Shown one piece after another: positions 8,359 through 16,414 of a DNA stretch of 64,000 nt. The translations under genes and the position numbers were made by a program. Source of the stretch: Lancefieldella rimae ATCC 49626 (GTDB lineage: Bacteria > Actinomycetota > Coriobacteriia > Coriobacteriales > Atopobiaceae); NCBI RefSeq assembly GCF_000174015.1, contig NZ_ACFE01000004.1, positions 1 to 64,000 of the forward strand, given 5' to 3'. A model generated the notes under the pieces. It was given only the letters and a program-made list of their open reading frames with translations. It did not search any database and was not told the origin of the DNA. Position 1 is the first letter of the stretch, and each line of letters starts with the position of its first letter.

Positions 8359-11300
8359 ATGGTCTTGCGCGTTTATGTTCAAAGAAAGCCCGGTTTTAAG
8401 GGTGAGGCAACTTCCCTTCTCAAAGAGATTCAAGACTTACTTGGCATTACTGAACTGCGCCATATAGACCTCATCAATCGCTACGACGTTGAGGGCATCT
8501 CCGAAGAGCTTTTTGAATCGTGCATTCCCACCGTCTTTTCCGAGCCACAGTCTGACATTGCAACGCGCACTATGCCAACGCCGCACTACGCCGGCGAACA
8601 GGACCTTGACGAGCAGGGCCTTGGTGAGAAGAGCCTTCCCGTCCACACGTTTGCCGTCGAGTTTCTCCCCGGCCAATTCGACCAGCGCGCCGAATCCGCT
8701 GCCGAATGCGTGCAGCTCATCAGCCAGGGTGAGCGTCCGACGGTGCGCTCCGCTCGCATCTATGTCATCACCGGAAACTTGAGCGAAGCCGACGTCGTCG
8801 CCATCAAGAACTATGTCATCAATCCGGTTGAAGCGCGCGAAGCGTCACTTAACCTGCCTGAAACACTCAAAACCGCCGTTCCCGAGCCCGCCGATGTCGA
8901 GATTTTGAACGACTTTCGTGAGCTGGACAAAGCGGGGCTCAAAGATTTTCTCGCCACACGCGGCCTTGCTATGGACGCATCTGACCTTGCATTTTGCCAG
9001 CACTATTTTTGCGAGGAACACCGCGACCCAACCATCACTGAAATTCGCGTGATTGACACCTACTGGTCGGATCACTGCCGGCACACCACCTTTAACACCG
9101 GCATCACGGGCGTACAGATAGACGATCCCGTCATACGGGCGGCCTTTGAGAAATACCTTTCCCTGCGCCACGAACTCGGCCGAGAAGACCGAGCCGTCTC
9201 GCTTTGGGATATGGCTACCATCGGCGCCAAGTACCTGCGCCACCGCGGCGTCCTTACGACTTTGGATGAGTCCGAAGAGATAAATGCCTGCACCGTTAAG
9301 GTAAAGGTTGACGTCAACGGTCATGATGAAGACTGGCTTTTTCTCTTTAAGAACGAAACTCATAACCACCCCACCGAGATCGAACCGTTTGGCGGTGCGG
9401 CAACGTGCATCGGCGGAGCCATCCGCGATCCGCTTTCCGGACGCAGCTATGTCTATCAGGCCATGCGCGTAACCGGCGCGGCAGACCCCACGGTTCCCGT
9501 ATCCAAAACGCTCCCCGGTAAACTTCCGCAGCGCACCATCGTCCGCACGGCGGCAGCCGGGTACTCTTCTTACGGCAACCAAATCGGTCTTGCAACGGGT
9601 CAGGTTTCGGAGCTCTATCACCCGGGATATGTGGCTAAACGCATGGAAATCGGTGCCGTTGTCGGCGCTACACCTGCCGATCACGTCCGCCGCGAACGCC
9701 CCGCTGACGGTGATGCCATCGTGCTCTTAGGAGGTCGCACCGGTCGCGACGGTATCGGCGGCGCAACCGGCTCCTCCAAAGCTCACGACGCCTCTTCCAT
9801 TGAACGCGACGGCGCGGAGGTCCAAAAGGGCAATGCCCCTGTTGAGCGCAAGCTTCAACGGCTTTTCCGCCGCGGTGATGCGTGCCGCCTGATTAAACGC
9901 TGCAATGACTTTGGTGCCGGCGGCGTATCCGTTGCCATCGGCGAGCTTGCCGACGGTCTGGACATTAACTTGGACGCAGTACCTAAGAAATACGACGGTC
10001 TTGACGGCACGGAGCTGGCCATTTCCGAATCCCAAGAGCGTATGGCCGTGGCGCTTGACCCCGATGACGTTGCGGAGTTCTGCCGCTATGCCCGCGAGGA
10101 GAACCTTGAGGCTACCGTGGTTGCCCGCGTAACCGAAGATCCTCGTCTGGTGATGCGCTGGCGTGGCGAGAAGATCGTCAACATCAGCCGCGCATTTCTC
10201 GCCTCAAACGGCGCTCCTAAGTCTACGACCGTACGACTGAAAAAGCCTGAGGCTTACACGCGTTACAGACACGCCTGGGCAGGATCTACGCTGCGAGAAA
10301 AGCTCCACGCGTTGGTGCAAGACCTCAACGTTGCCTCCAACAAGGGTCTTTCCGAACGCTTTGACTCTACCATCGGCGCAGCTACCGTGCTTATGCCCTT
10401 TGGCGGCACACGTCAACTGACTCCTGCGCTTTCCATGGTGGCAAAGCTGCCGGTTTTTGGCGAGACAACCACGGTCTCGGGTATGGCGTGGGGCTTCAAC
10501 CCTTACCTCATGGAATCCGACCAGTTCCGCGGAGCGTATCTTTCCGTTGTTGAGTCCGTTTCGCACCTGGTGGCAACGGGCTTTGACCACACACGGCTCT
10601 ACCTTACCTTCCAGGAATACTTTGAGAAGCTTCGCGACGATCCCGCTCGTTGGGGCAAACCTGCAGCGGCGCTGCTTGGTGCTCTCATGGCACAGATTGA
10701 CCTTGGGATCGCAGCCGTCGGCGGCAAAGATTCCATGTCCGGCAGCTTTGAGGACTTGGACGTCCCGCCCACGCTGGTCTCTTTTGCCACCGGTCTTGCA
10801 CGCGTATCCGATGTTGTTTCACCGGAGTTCAAAGGTGCGGGACACCGGCTTGTTGTTATTGCCCCTACCTACGATGATAACGGCTTGTTGCCTGAAGCGA
10901 CATCTCTCAAGACAGTCTTTGAGCTGGTCACGTCACTTGCGCGCTCCGGAGCTGCCCTTGCAATTACCACACCCGGCTACGGCGGAGATGCCGAGGTGCT
11001 TTTCAAGAGCTGCCTGGGCAACGGAATCGGCGTTGAGCTTGAGCCGGAATATGCGGCCGATAAACTCTTCTCGCCGGCATACGGTTCTTTTATCGTCGAG
11101 CTTAAACCCGGAGCTTCCCTTGATGACGTTGACGGCATTACCATAGCTCCGCTTGGAGTCACGACCTCCGAATACACGTTTTCTGCGTGTGGCGAGAAGA
11201 TCGACCTCGCCTGGCTTCAGGAGGCGTGGGAGCGTCCGCTTGAGGGAGTGTTCCCGTATCGCAGCCACGGCGCAGGTGAGGATTCCGACGCTGTCGAAAC

Positions 11301-12204
11301 TGTCACGTTTGACGGTACTGCCATACGACACAAATACAGCGGTCCCGCACTCAACCGCCCCGCAATCGATCACCCCGCGCTCATCCATCCTGCACGGCCC
11401 CGCACGGTAATCCCCGTTTTCCCAGGTAACAACTGCGAATACGACGTTTCTCGTGCCTTTGAGCGAGCCGGTGCCGAGCCCACGACGCTCATCATCAACA
11501 ACCTTACGGCTTCTGACATTGCCGAGTCCGCAAACGCACTCGCCGCAGAGATCGACCGCAGCCAGATTGTCATGATTCCCGGCGGATTCTCGGGCGGCGA
11601 CGAGCCCGACGGTTCCGCCAAGTTCATCTGCGCGCTGTTCCGGTCGCCCCAGGTCACCGAAGCAGTCCGCCGACTCCTGAACGACCGCGACGGCCTTATG
11701 CTGGGCATTTGTAACGGCTTCCAAGCCTTGATTAAGCTGGGGCTCGTTCCTTACGGCGACATTCGCTCCATGGACGACACCTGTCCGACGCTCACTTTCA
11801 ACACAATCGGTCGCCACCAGAGCAAACTCGTTCGCACTCGCGTGGCATCCACGCTGTCGCCATGGCTTTCTCGCTGTACGCCCGGCGACATCCACACCAT
11901 TGCTATCAGCCATGGCGAGGGTCGCTTTGTAGCTTCCAAGGAGCTTCTCGCCCGCCTCAAAGACGCAGGTCAGATTGCCACACAGTATGTTGACGCGGAA
12001 GGCGTCCCAAGCATGGATCTCTCGGTCAATCCCAACGGATCCATTTGGGCTATTGAAGGCATTACCAGCCCCGACGGTCGCGTGCTGGGCAAGATGGGGC
12101 ACACCGAGCGCGCAGGTTCCGGCCTGTACCGTAACATTCCCGAGCTTACACCGGGCGACCAGTTCCAACCGCTCATCGAAGGCGGCGTTGATTATTTCGC
12201 ATAG
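8359..12204 (+). CDS. purL: phosphoribosylformylglycinamidine synthase, fused synthetase and glutaminase
   Basis: 1281 residues, the long single-chain form of FGAM synthase, which makes FGAM from FGAR, ATP and glutamine in purine biosynthesis. The N-terminal and synthetase halves hold the PurL motifs SDHCRHTTF, NETHNHPTEIEPFGGAATCIGG and GGKDSMSG. The C-terminal PurQ-like glutaminase has nucleophile Cys1118 (MLGICNGFQ) and the AISHGEGRF histidine. AAAGGTGG precedes ATG 8359. It stands alone, not in a pur operon. It is notable as a biosynthetic purine gene in the same window as a large purine breakdown island. Several GGCGAGAA octamers occur within it. Confidence 0.97.
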   Translation: MVLRVYVQRKPGFKGEATSLLKEIQDLLGITELRHIDLINRYDVEGISEELFESCIPTVFSEPQSDIATRTMPTPHYAGEQDLDEQGLGEKSLPVHTFAVEFLPGQFDQRAESAAECVQLISQGERPTVRSARIYVITGNLSEADVVAIKNYVINPVEAREASLNLPETLKTAVPEPADVEILNDFRELDKAGLKDFLATRGLAMDASDLAFCQHYFCEEHRDPTITEIRVIDTYWSDHCRHTTFNTGITGVQIDDPVIRAAFEKYLSLRHELGREDRAVSLWDMATIGAKYLRHRGVLTTLDESEEINACTVKVKVDVNGHDEDWLFLFKNETHNHPTEIEPFGGAATCIGGAIRDPLSGRSYVYQAMRVTGAADPTVPVSKTLPGKLPQRTIVRTAAAGYSSYGNQIGLATGQVSELYHPGYVAKRMEIGAVVGATPADHVRRERPADGDAIVLLGGRTGRDGIGGATGSSKAHDASSIERDGAEVQKGNAPVERKLQRLFRRGDACRLIKRCNDFGAGGVSVAIGELADGLDINLDAVPKKYDGLDGTELAISESQERMAVALDPDDVAEFCRYAREENLEATVVARVTEDPRLVMRWRGEKIVNISRAFLASNGAPKSTTVRLKKPEAYTRYRHAWAGSTLREKLHALVQDLNVASNKGLSERFDSTIGAATVLMPFGGTRQLTPALSMVAKLPVFGETTTVSGMAWGFNPYLMESDQFRGAYLSVVESVSHLVATGFDHTRLYLTFQEYFEKLRDDPARWGKPAAALLGALMAQIDLGIAAVGGKDSMSGSFEDLDVPPTLVSFATGLARVSDVVSPEFKGAGHRLVVIAPTYDDNGLLPEATSLKTVFELVTSLARSGAALAITTPGYGGDAEVLFKSCLGNGIGVELEPEYAADKLFSPAYGSFIVELKPGASLDDVDGITIAPLGVTTSEYTFSACGEKIDLAWLQEAWERPLEGVFPYRSHGAGEDSDAVETVTFDGTAIRHKYSGPALNRPAIDHPALIHPARPRTVIPVFPGNNCEYDVSRAFERAGAEPTTLIINNLTASDIAESANALAAEIDRSQIVMIPGGFSGGDEPDGSAKFICALFRSPQVTEAVRRLLNDRDGLMLGICNGFQALIKLGLVPYGDIRSMDDTCPTLTFNTIGRHQSKLVRTRVASTLSPWLSRCTPGDIHTIAISHGEGRFVASKELLARLKDAGQIATQYVDAEGVPSMDLSVNPNGSIWAIEGITSPDGRVLGKMGHTERAGSGLYRNIPELTPGDQFQPLIEGGVDYFA

Positions 12205-12213
12205 AGCAAGGGG

Positions 12214-12272
12214 GCGCAAACGACATCTAAGTATCTAGGTATTACCTGATTGGCTTAGGGTGTCGTTTGTGC
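12214..12272 (+). terminator. large hairpin just after purL
   Basis: GCGCAAACGACA pairs with TGTCGTTTGTGC (one G-U pair), and CTAAG pairs with CTTAG inside it. The structure begins ten bases after the purL stop. There is no T-run, so it is a terminator-like or mRNA-protecting hairpin rather than a textbook intrinsic terminator. Confidence 0.5.
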
Positions 12273-12427
12273 TTCTCGACGTTTGTGTCTCTCGGCTATA
12301 TGGCTATATGCTTTGTAATTTATATGCTATCTTACGGTGCTTCAAAGAATGCGGCTTAATGCGCGCACGAAATTTCCGTACTTCAAAAACACCTACAACT
12401 CAATTTAACGAAAGAGGTACCAAACCC

Positions 12428-12562
12428 GGTGTTTAGTGGTGATTTGATTCACCACTAAACGCTCAAATTCCGAGAAAACCACCACTAAATGCCATTTTTT
12501 CGGAAAAAACTACCACTAAACCTCACAAATAGTAGAAATCCGAGAAAAACCTGTTTAGTGGT
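12428..12562. repeat. TTTAGTGGT palindrome array
   Basis: Five copies of GTTTAGTGGT or its complement ACCACTAAAC in about 130 bases. The first two form a perfect palindrome with 12-bp arms GTTTAGTGGTGA / TCACCACTAAAC around six bases (12431-12460). The later copies are each next to a CCGAGAAAAACC-like block. A 41-base segment (12428-12468) recurs exactly, in inverse orientation, at 37008-37048. The array lies between purL and an HTH regulator gene, whose transcription would run into it. Confidence 0.8.
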
Positions 12563-12592
12563 AGTTTTCTGAAACGCCAAGACGTGCCGACA

Positions 12593-12901
12593 TTAGGTGC
12601 GCGGCTTCCTTACTCTTTGTGGCAAAGCCTGCTCAGAGCGGATTCGACCATAGTCCGTCTCGTAAGGATCGGTGGCATCAACAACGTCGTCAAGCGAGAA
12701 TACCGCGCGACATACATTAAGAAACGTTGCAAAACTCACCGATGGATCTCCGTTTTCAAGTCGCGAAATGGTAGCACGCGATACGGCGGCTTTATCGGCG
12801 AGTTGTTGGGAGGTAATACCGTACAGCTTCCTCCAAGTAGCAATATTCTCGCCAATGCGCCTTGCTGCTATTTTTGTCTGTGCAGGAATGGGTCTGTACA
12901 C
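12593..12901 (-). CDS. small XRE/HipB-like helix-turn-helix protein
   Basis: 102 residues. A helix-turn-helix of the Cro/C1 type spans residues ~14-65 (ITSQQLADKAAVSRATISRLENG). The remainder (FATFLNVCRAVFSLDDVVDATDPYETDYGR) resembles antitoxin-like HipB or XRE regulators that accompany a toxin. No toxin gene is adjacent; the 3' side is the TTTAGTGGT repeat array. The start is GTG 12901 behind a weak AGGAT. It may be an orphan antitoxin-like regulator. Confidence 0.7.
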   Translation of the reverse strand: MYRPIPAQTKIAARRIGENIATWRKLYGITSQQLADKAAVSRATISRLENGDPSVSFATFLNVCRAVFSLDDVVDATDPYETDYGRIRSEQALPQRVRKPRT

Positions 12902-13093
12902 GGTATCCTAACGTCAATAATCTGATACGATATAGCCATTGGTGTAGCATATTTATTTCGTTATGTAGTACATACATCCGAAAGATCTCAGATCAAAGAC
13001 TCTTTAGATTTTTTCCAGATATTCCGCACGCGAGAAGAACCATTCCGCTATCGGCCTTATCCGCTGCCGCTCACTATATGAGACTATAAGGCG

Positions 13094-13414
13094 TTATTCA
13101 AGAGGACCGGCATACCCTCGGATACCACCAATATTGCGTATATTCGTATAGCCCATCTGCTTCAAGGCCTTCTCGGCACGCGCACTACGGGCTCCGCTTG
13201 CACAGTACAGAAAAAGCGGAACCGTGCGGTCCGCAACGACTGAGGATATCCGCTCAATATCGGAAAGGGGAACATTTACGGCATCTTTTATATGACCGGA
13301 CGCATATTCATCTGCCTCGCGAACGTCCACCAAAACAGCGCCCGAGGTCTCGCGAGCCTCAGCGACACCTTCGTTGATATTTGCCCCACCGCTAAAGAAA
13401 GAAAAGATACTCAT
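13094..13414 (-). CDS. rhodanese-like domain protein
   Basis: 106 residues, a single rhodanese domain. The active loop is YCASGARSARA with Cys71, and the domain opens with LVDVREADEYASGHI. ATG 13414 has GAGGAAT ahead of it; the longer frame upstream has no rhodanese character. Such proteins carry a persulfide (or selenide) sulfur for transfer. The gene is divergent from the MerR/TipAS gene and shares its promoter region. A link to the sulfur and selenium chemistry further along the window is possible but not shown. Confidence 0.85.
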   Translation of the reverse strand: MSIFSFFSGGANINEGVAEARETSGAVLVDVREADEYASGHIKDAVNVPLSDIERISSVVADRTVPLFLYCASGARSARAEKALKQMGYTNIRNIGGIRGYAGPLE

Positions 13415-13513
13415 AGAATTCCTCGCTTCAAAATGAACCGCAACACACCCATACGGATAACAGGATAAAACATCCTCGCGTTCTGAAGCTCCCAACGTTT
13501 TTATCATTTCAGC

Positions 13514-13544
13514 TTGACCCTTACGCAACGTAAGGGATTACTAT
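13514..13544 (+). promoter_or_regulatory. MerR-type promoter with operator palindrome
   Basis: -35 TTGACC (13514-13519) and -10 TACTAT (13539-13544) are separated by 19 bases, the long spacer typical of promoters activated by MerR-family proteins. Inside lies a perfect dyad CCCTTACG-CAA-CGTAAGGG (13518-13536). The promoter reads toward the MerR/TipAS gene, so it is very likely its own autoregulated promoter. Confidence 0.75.
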
Positions 13545-13615
13545 CCTGTCATGGACCATGGCCATGATTCACACAAAAGATGTTGAAGGTATAACCGATA
13601 CCGGAGGTTACAACC

Positions 13616-14392
13616 GTGGCAGAACAATACTCTGTAGGAGCACTTGCCAATATGGCGGGAATTTCTGTCCGAACCCTGCACCACTTTGAAGCGCAGGGAT
13701 TGCTGCACCCCAAGCGCCTGGCAAACGGCTACAGAGTCTACGGAACAACTGAGACAGACCGGCTGCAGCAGATCCTGCTTTATCGCGAGATGGGCGTGTC
13801 GTTGTCGGATATTCGTCAGATACTTGACGATCCATCCTTCGATCAAAAAGCCGTTCTCGCCCAACACCTCAAAGAACTGCAAGCGCGCAAAACACACATT
13901 GAACGACTTATCAAAAGCGTAACAAAAACACTTGAGAGCTTAGAAGGAGGTACTCCCATGAGTACGGAGGAAAAGTTTGAAGCATTTAAACAGGACCTTA
14001 TCGATAAGAACGAAAAGAAATATGGAGCAGAAGTGCGCAAACGTTGGGGAGATACCATCGCTGATGCGTCAAACGAAAAAATAAAGAAGCTCACTAAATC
14101 CGAATGGCAGCATCGCGACGAAATCGAAAAAGAGTTGAAAGCCGAACTCATTGCAGCCGTCAAAGAAGGAAACGCAACGGGTACCCATGCTCTGCATGCC
14201 GCTCAGCTACATGCTGAGTACCTGCGCTTATCTTGGCCAGACGGGCTATACTCCGCAGAAACGCATCGAGGGCTTGCACACGCCTATCTCGCTGACGAAC
14301 GATTCAGGTCTTACTACGATGCATGGATTCCCGGGGCTACTGAAGTTCTTGTAGATGCAATCGACCATTTGTTGTCTGAGTCCACTGACTAA
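13616..14392 (+). CDS. MerR-family regulator with TipAS drug-sensing domain
   Basis: 258 residues. Residues ~4-72 are a MerR winged helix-turn-helix (YSVGALANMAGISVRTLHHFEAQGLL). A coiled-coil linker follows, and residues ~115-255 form a TipAS-like domain (HAAQLHAEYLRLSW, TEVLVDAIDHLL). TipA proteins bind thiopeptide and other hydrophobic drugs and activate their own promoter. The start is GTG 13616 with GGAGG nine bases upstream. The MerR-type promoter at 13514-13544 fits autoactivation. An internal start near 13960, behind AGGAGG (TTAGAAGGAGGTACTCCC ATG), would give TipAS alone, as in streptomycete tipA. Confidence 0.9.
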   Translation: MAEQYSVGALANMAGISVRTLHHFEAQGLLHPKRLANGYRVYGTTETDRLQQILLYREMGVSLSDIRQILDDPSFDQKAVLAQHLKELQARKTHIERLIKSVTKTLESLEGGTPMSTEEKFEAFKQDLIDKNEKKYGAEVRKRWGDTIADASNEKIKKLTKSEWQHRDEIEKELKAELIAAVKEGNATGTHALHAAQLHAEYLRLSWPDGLYSAETHRGLAHAYLADERFRSYYDAWIPGATEVLVDAIDHLLSESTD

Positions 14393-14504
14393 ACAGCCGA
14401 GAAGGCTCACAAAGACAAAGCTTCAGCCAGAAAATTCAGCTGGAAAACTACACGAATATATGGCGGGGTAAAGAAACTGCGTGGTTAGATAATGTACTTT
14501 AAGG

Positions 14505-14546
14505 CTTGTAGGCGATGTACCACAATTATGGGACATCGCCTACAAG
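14505..14546. terminator. strong hairpin between convergent genes
   Basis: A perfect 14-bp stem, CTTGTAGGCGATGT with ACATCGCCTACAAG, around a 14-base loop. It lies between the 3' ends of the MerR/TipAS gene and the ABC exporter gene, where a two-way terminator is expected. T-runs are poor on both sides. Confidence 0.5.
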
Positions 14547-14629
14547 TACAAAATAAGAATCAATGGCAAAAAACTCATATTCCACCTACAAAGCCTGACA
14601 GCTTTTCACTAGAGCGCCAAAGCTTCTTG

Positions 14630-16414
14630 CTAAAGCGCCCATCCGGAAGATTGTTGCTGCAACTCAGACATATGGCGGAACAGGCCACCTTCTTTTGCGC
14701 GCAGCTCGGCGGGAGACCCTTCCTCAGCAACTTTGCCGTCCGCCAACACCACGATCTTATCGGCATTTTCAACTGTACGCATGCGGTGAGCAATCACCAG
14801 AACCGTCTTGCCGGCAAGCAGTCGAGTGAGCGCTTCTTGTACCTTAGTCTCGTTTTCCACGTCCAATGAGGCGGTTGCCTCATCCATAAGCACGATTGGC
14901 GCATCTTTTAGGAGCGCTCGGGCAATCGAGATGCGCTGGCGCTCCCCACCCGAAAGCCTGCTGCCGTTCTCGCCAATCATGGTCTGGTAGCCGTCAGCGA
15001 GCTTGTCGATAAATTCATCACAGTTGGCAGCGCGAGCCGCCGCCAACACCTCTTCATCCGTAGCATCTTTGCGCCCGATGCGAATATTTGCCATCACGGT
15101 ATCGTCAAAGAGTGTGACATCCTGAAACACCATGGCATAGTCGGTAAGGAGCACCTCAGGATCAATATCGGCTATGTTCACGCCGCCCACGCAAATCGTG
15201 CCGGAAGAAGCATCCCAAAGACGAGCCGCAAGACGTGCGCAGGTGGATTTCCCCGAGCCTGACGGTCCGACAAGAGCCGTCACCTCGCCCTCCTTTGCCG
15301 TAAAGCTCACATTGTTGAGTACCGAAGACGGATTTTCTTCTTGGATGTTCTTCTCGCCATGTGCGCTTTTTGTTTTGTATGCAAAACTCACGGAATCAAA
15401 TACGATATTGTGCCCGTCTGGAGCAAACGTGTCTGCTCCTTCAGCAACGGGTTCATCGTAGATAGCCTGCAGACGCTCAGCCGAAACCTCGGAGATAAAA
15501 AGCTCCGCGATAAGCGCCAACGCCTGGTCAAAGGGGGCATATATGCGGCTTACGGTAAGTAAATACATAAAAAAGACCAAAAAATCAATCTGACCGGCCA
15601 GCATGAGGTTGACACCCAAGATAATCGTTGTTGCCACGCCAAGGCGCATGATGACAGAGGCTGCGTTGACTACAAGCCCAACCCTCAGCTCTGCAAAAGC
15701 AGTACTTTGTTCGGACGTATCAATCTTAGCTTCTAGTTCACCAAGGTGGCGCTCAACCTGATTGGTAGCACGAATCTCACGTGCGGTATCGAGCATTTCC
15801 TGAATGCCGTCAGATACAATCAGGGCGTCGGCACGAGACCTTCTGGTGCTTTTGGCAAAGACTTTGCGCAGGCCAAAGAGCAAGCCAAACGCTACGGGCA
15901 CACCCCACATAACCGCAATGCCCATACGCCAATCAAACGCAATAAGTGCAACGGCTACCACGGCCGTCGAAATATATGAGCCGTATAAATAACCAAGCAC
16001 ATGCGACCACACATGTTCCAAGCGATCAACGTCGCTCATGATGGTCTCGGCAAGATCGGCCAGATCACGACCGGCAAAAAAGGAGAGCGGAAGTTTACGC
16101 AGACGTTCGGCCAAACTTATGCGGATTTTTCCAACTTCTCCGTATACGGTGCCGTAGGTATTTTTGTATTGCATCTTATGGGCAACAAACGACACCACCA
16201 GAAACACGACGATGCCGCCAACATACGGCAATAACTCCGGAGAGGGAGCACCGCCAAGCAACGTCGCCATCAGTTGTTTCATGAGCATGAATAAAATGCC
16301 GATACCCGCAAAATCAATAAAGTTAACGATAACGGTCCAAAACGTGCCCTTCTTAACGTTTGCGACACCTTGGTCGGTAAGAGCAAACTTGCGCTTAAAA
16401 GCCTCACCAAACAT
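14630..16414 (-). CDS. ABC exporter-fold transporter, fused permease and ATPase (second subunit)
   Basis: 594 residues: six membrane helices in the N-terminal ~320 residues, then an ABC ATPase with Walker A GPSGSGKST, signature LSGGERQRISIARAL and Walker B IVLMDEATASLD. Its start directly follows the stop of the partner gene (16415-18232), so the two form a heterodimer. The pair resembles YbtP/YbtQ and IrtA/IrtB, exporter-fold proteins that import ferric siderophores; the upstream iron box supports an iron role. Export of a siderophore or a drug cannot be excluded. Confidence 0.85.
   Translation of the reverse strand: MFGEAFKRKFALTDQGVANVKKGTFWTVIVNFIDFAGIGILFMLMKQLMATLLGGAPSPELLPYVGGIVVFLVVSFVAHKMQYKNTYGTVYGEVGKIRISLAERLRKLPLSFFAGRDLADLAETIMSDVDRLEHVWSHVLGYLYGSYISTAVVAVALIAFDWRMGIAVMWGVPVAFGLLFGLRKVFAKSTRRSRADALIVSDGIQEMLDTAREIRATNQVERHLGELEAKIDTSEQSTAFAELRVGLVVNAASVIMRLGVATTIILGVNLMLAGQIDFLVFFMYLLTVSRIYAPFDQALALIAELFISEVSAERLQAIYDEPVAEGADTFAPDGHNIVFDSVSFAYKTKSAHGEKNIQEENPSSVLNNVSFTAKEGEVTALVGPSGSGKSTCARLAARLWDASSGTICVGGVNIADIDPEVLLTDYAMVFQDVTLFDDTVMANIRIGRKDATDEEVLAAARAANCDEFIDKLADGYQTMIGENGSRLSGGERQRISIARALLKDAPIVLMDEATASLDVENETKVQEALTRLLAGKTVLVIAHRMRTVENADKIVVLADGKVAEEGSPAELRAKEGGLFRHMSELQQQSSGWAL

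Noticed and set aside
10933-12219. Long minus-strand open frame of 428 codons opposite the end of purL
   Set aside because: It is a shadow of GC-rich purL codons: no ribosome site, no recognisable domain, and purL motifs are continuous on the other strand.
12214-12562. Possible tRNA or small RNA gene in the gap after purL
   Set aside because: No cloverleaf or T-loop (GGTTCGAATCC-type) sequence; the stretch is explained by one hairpin and the TTTAGTGGT array.
12593-12901. Complete toxin-antitoxin pair with the HipB-like gene
   Set aside because: No open frame for a partner toxin exists on either side; only an array and a rhodanese gene flank it.
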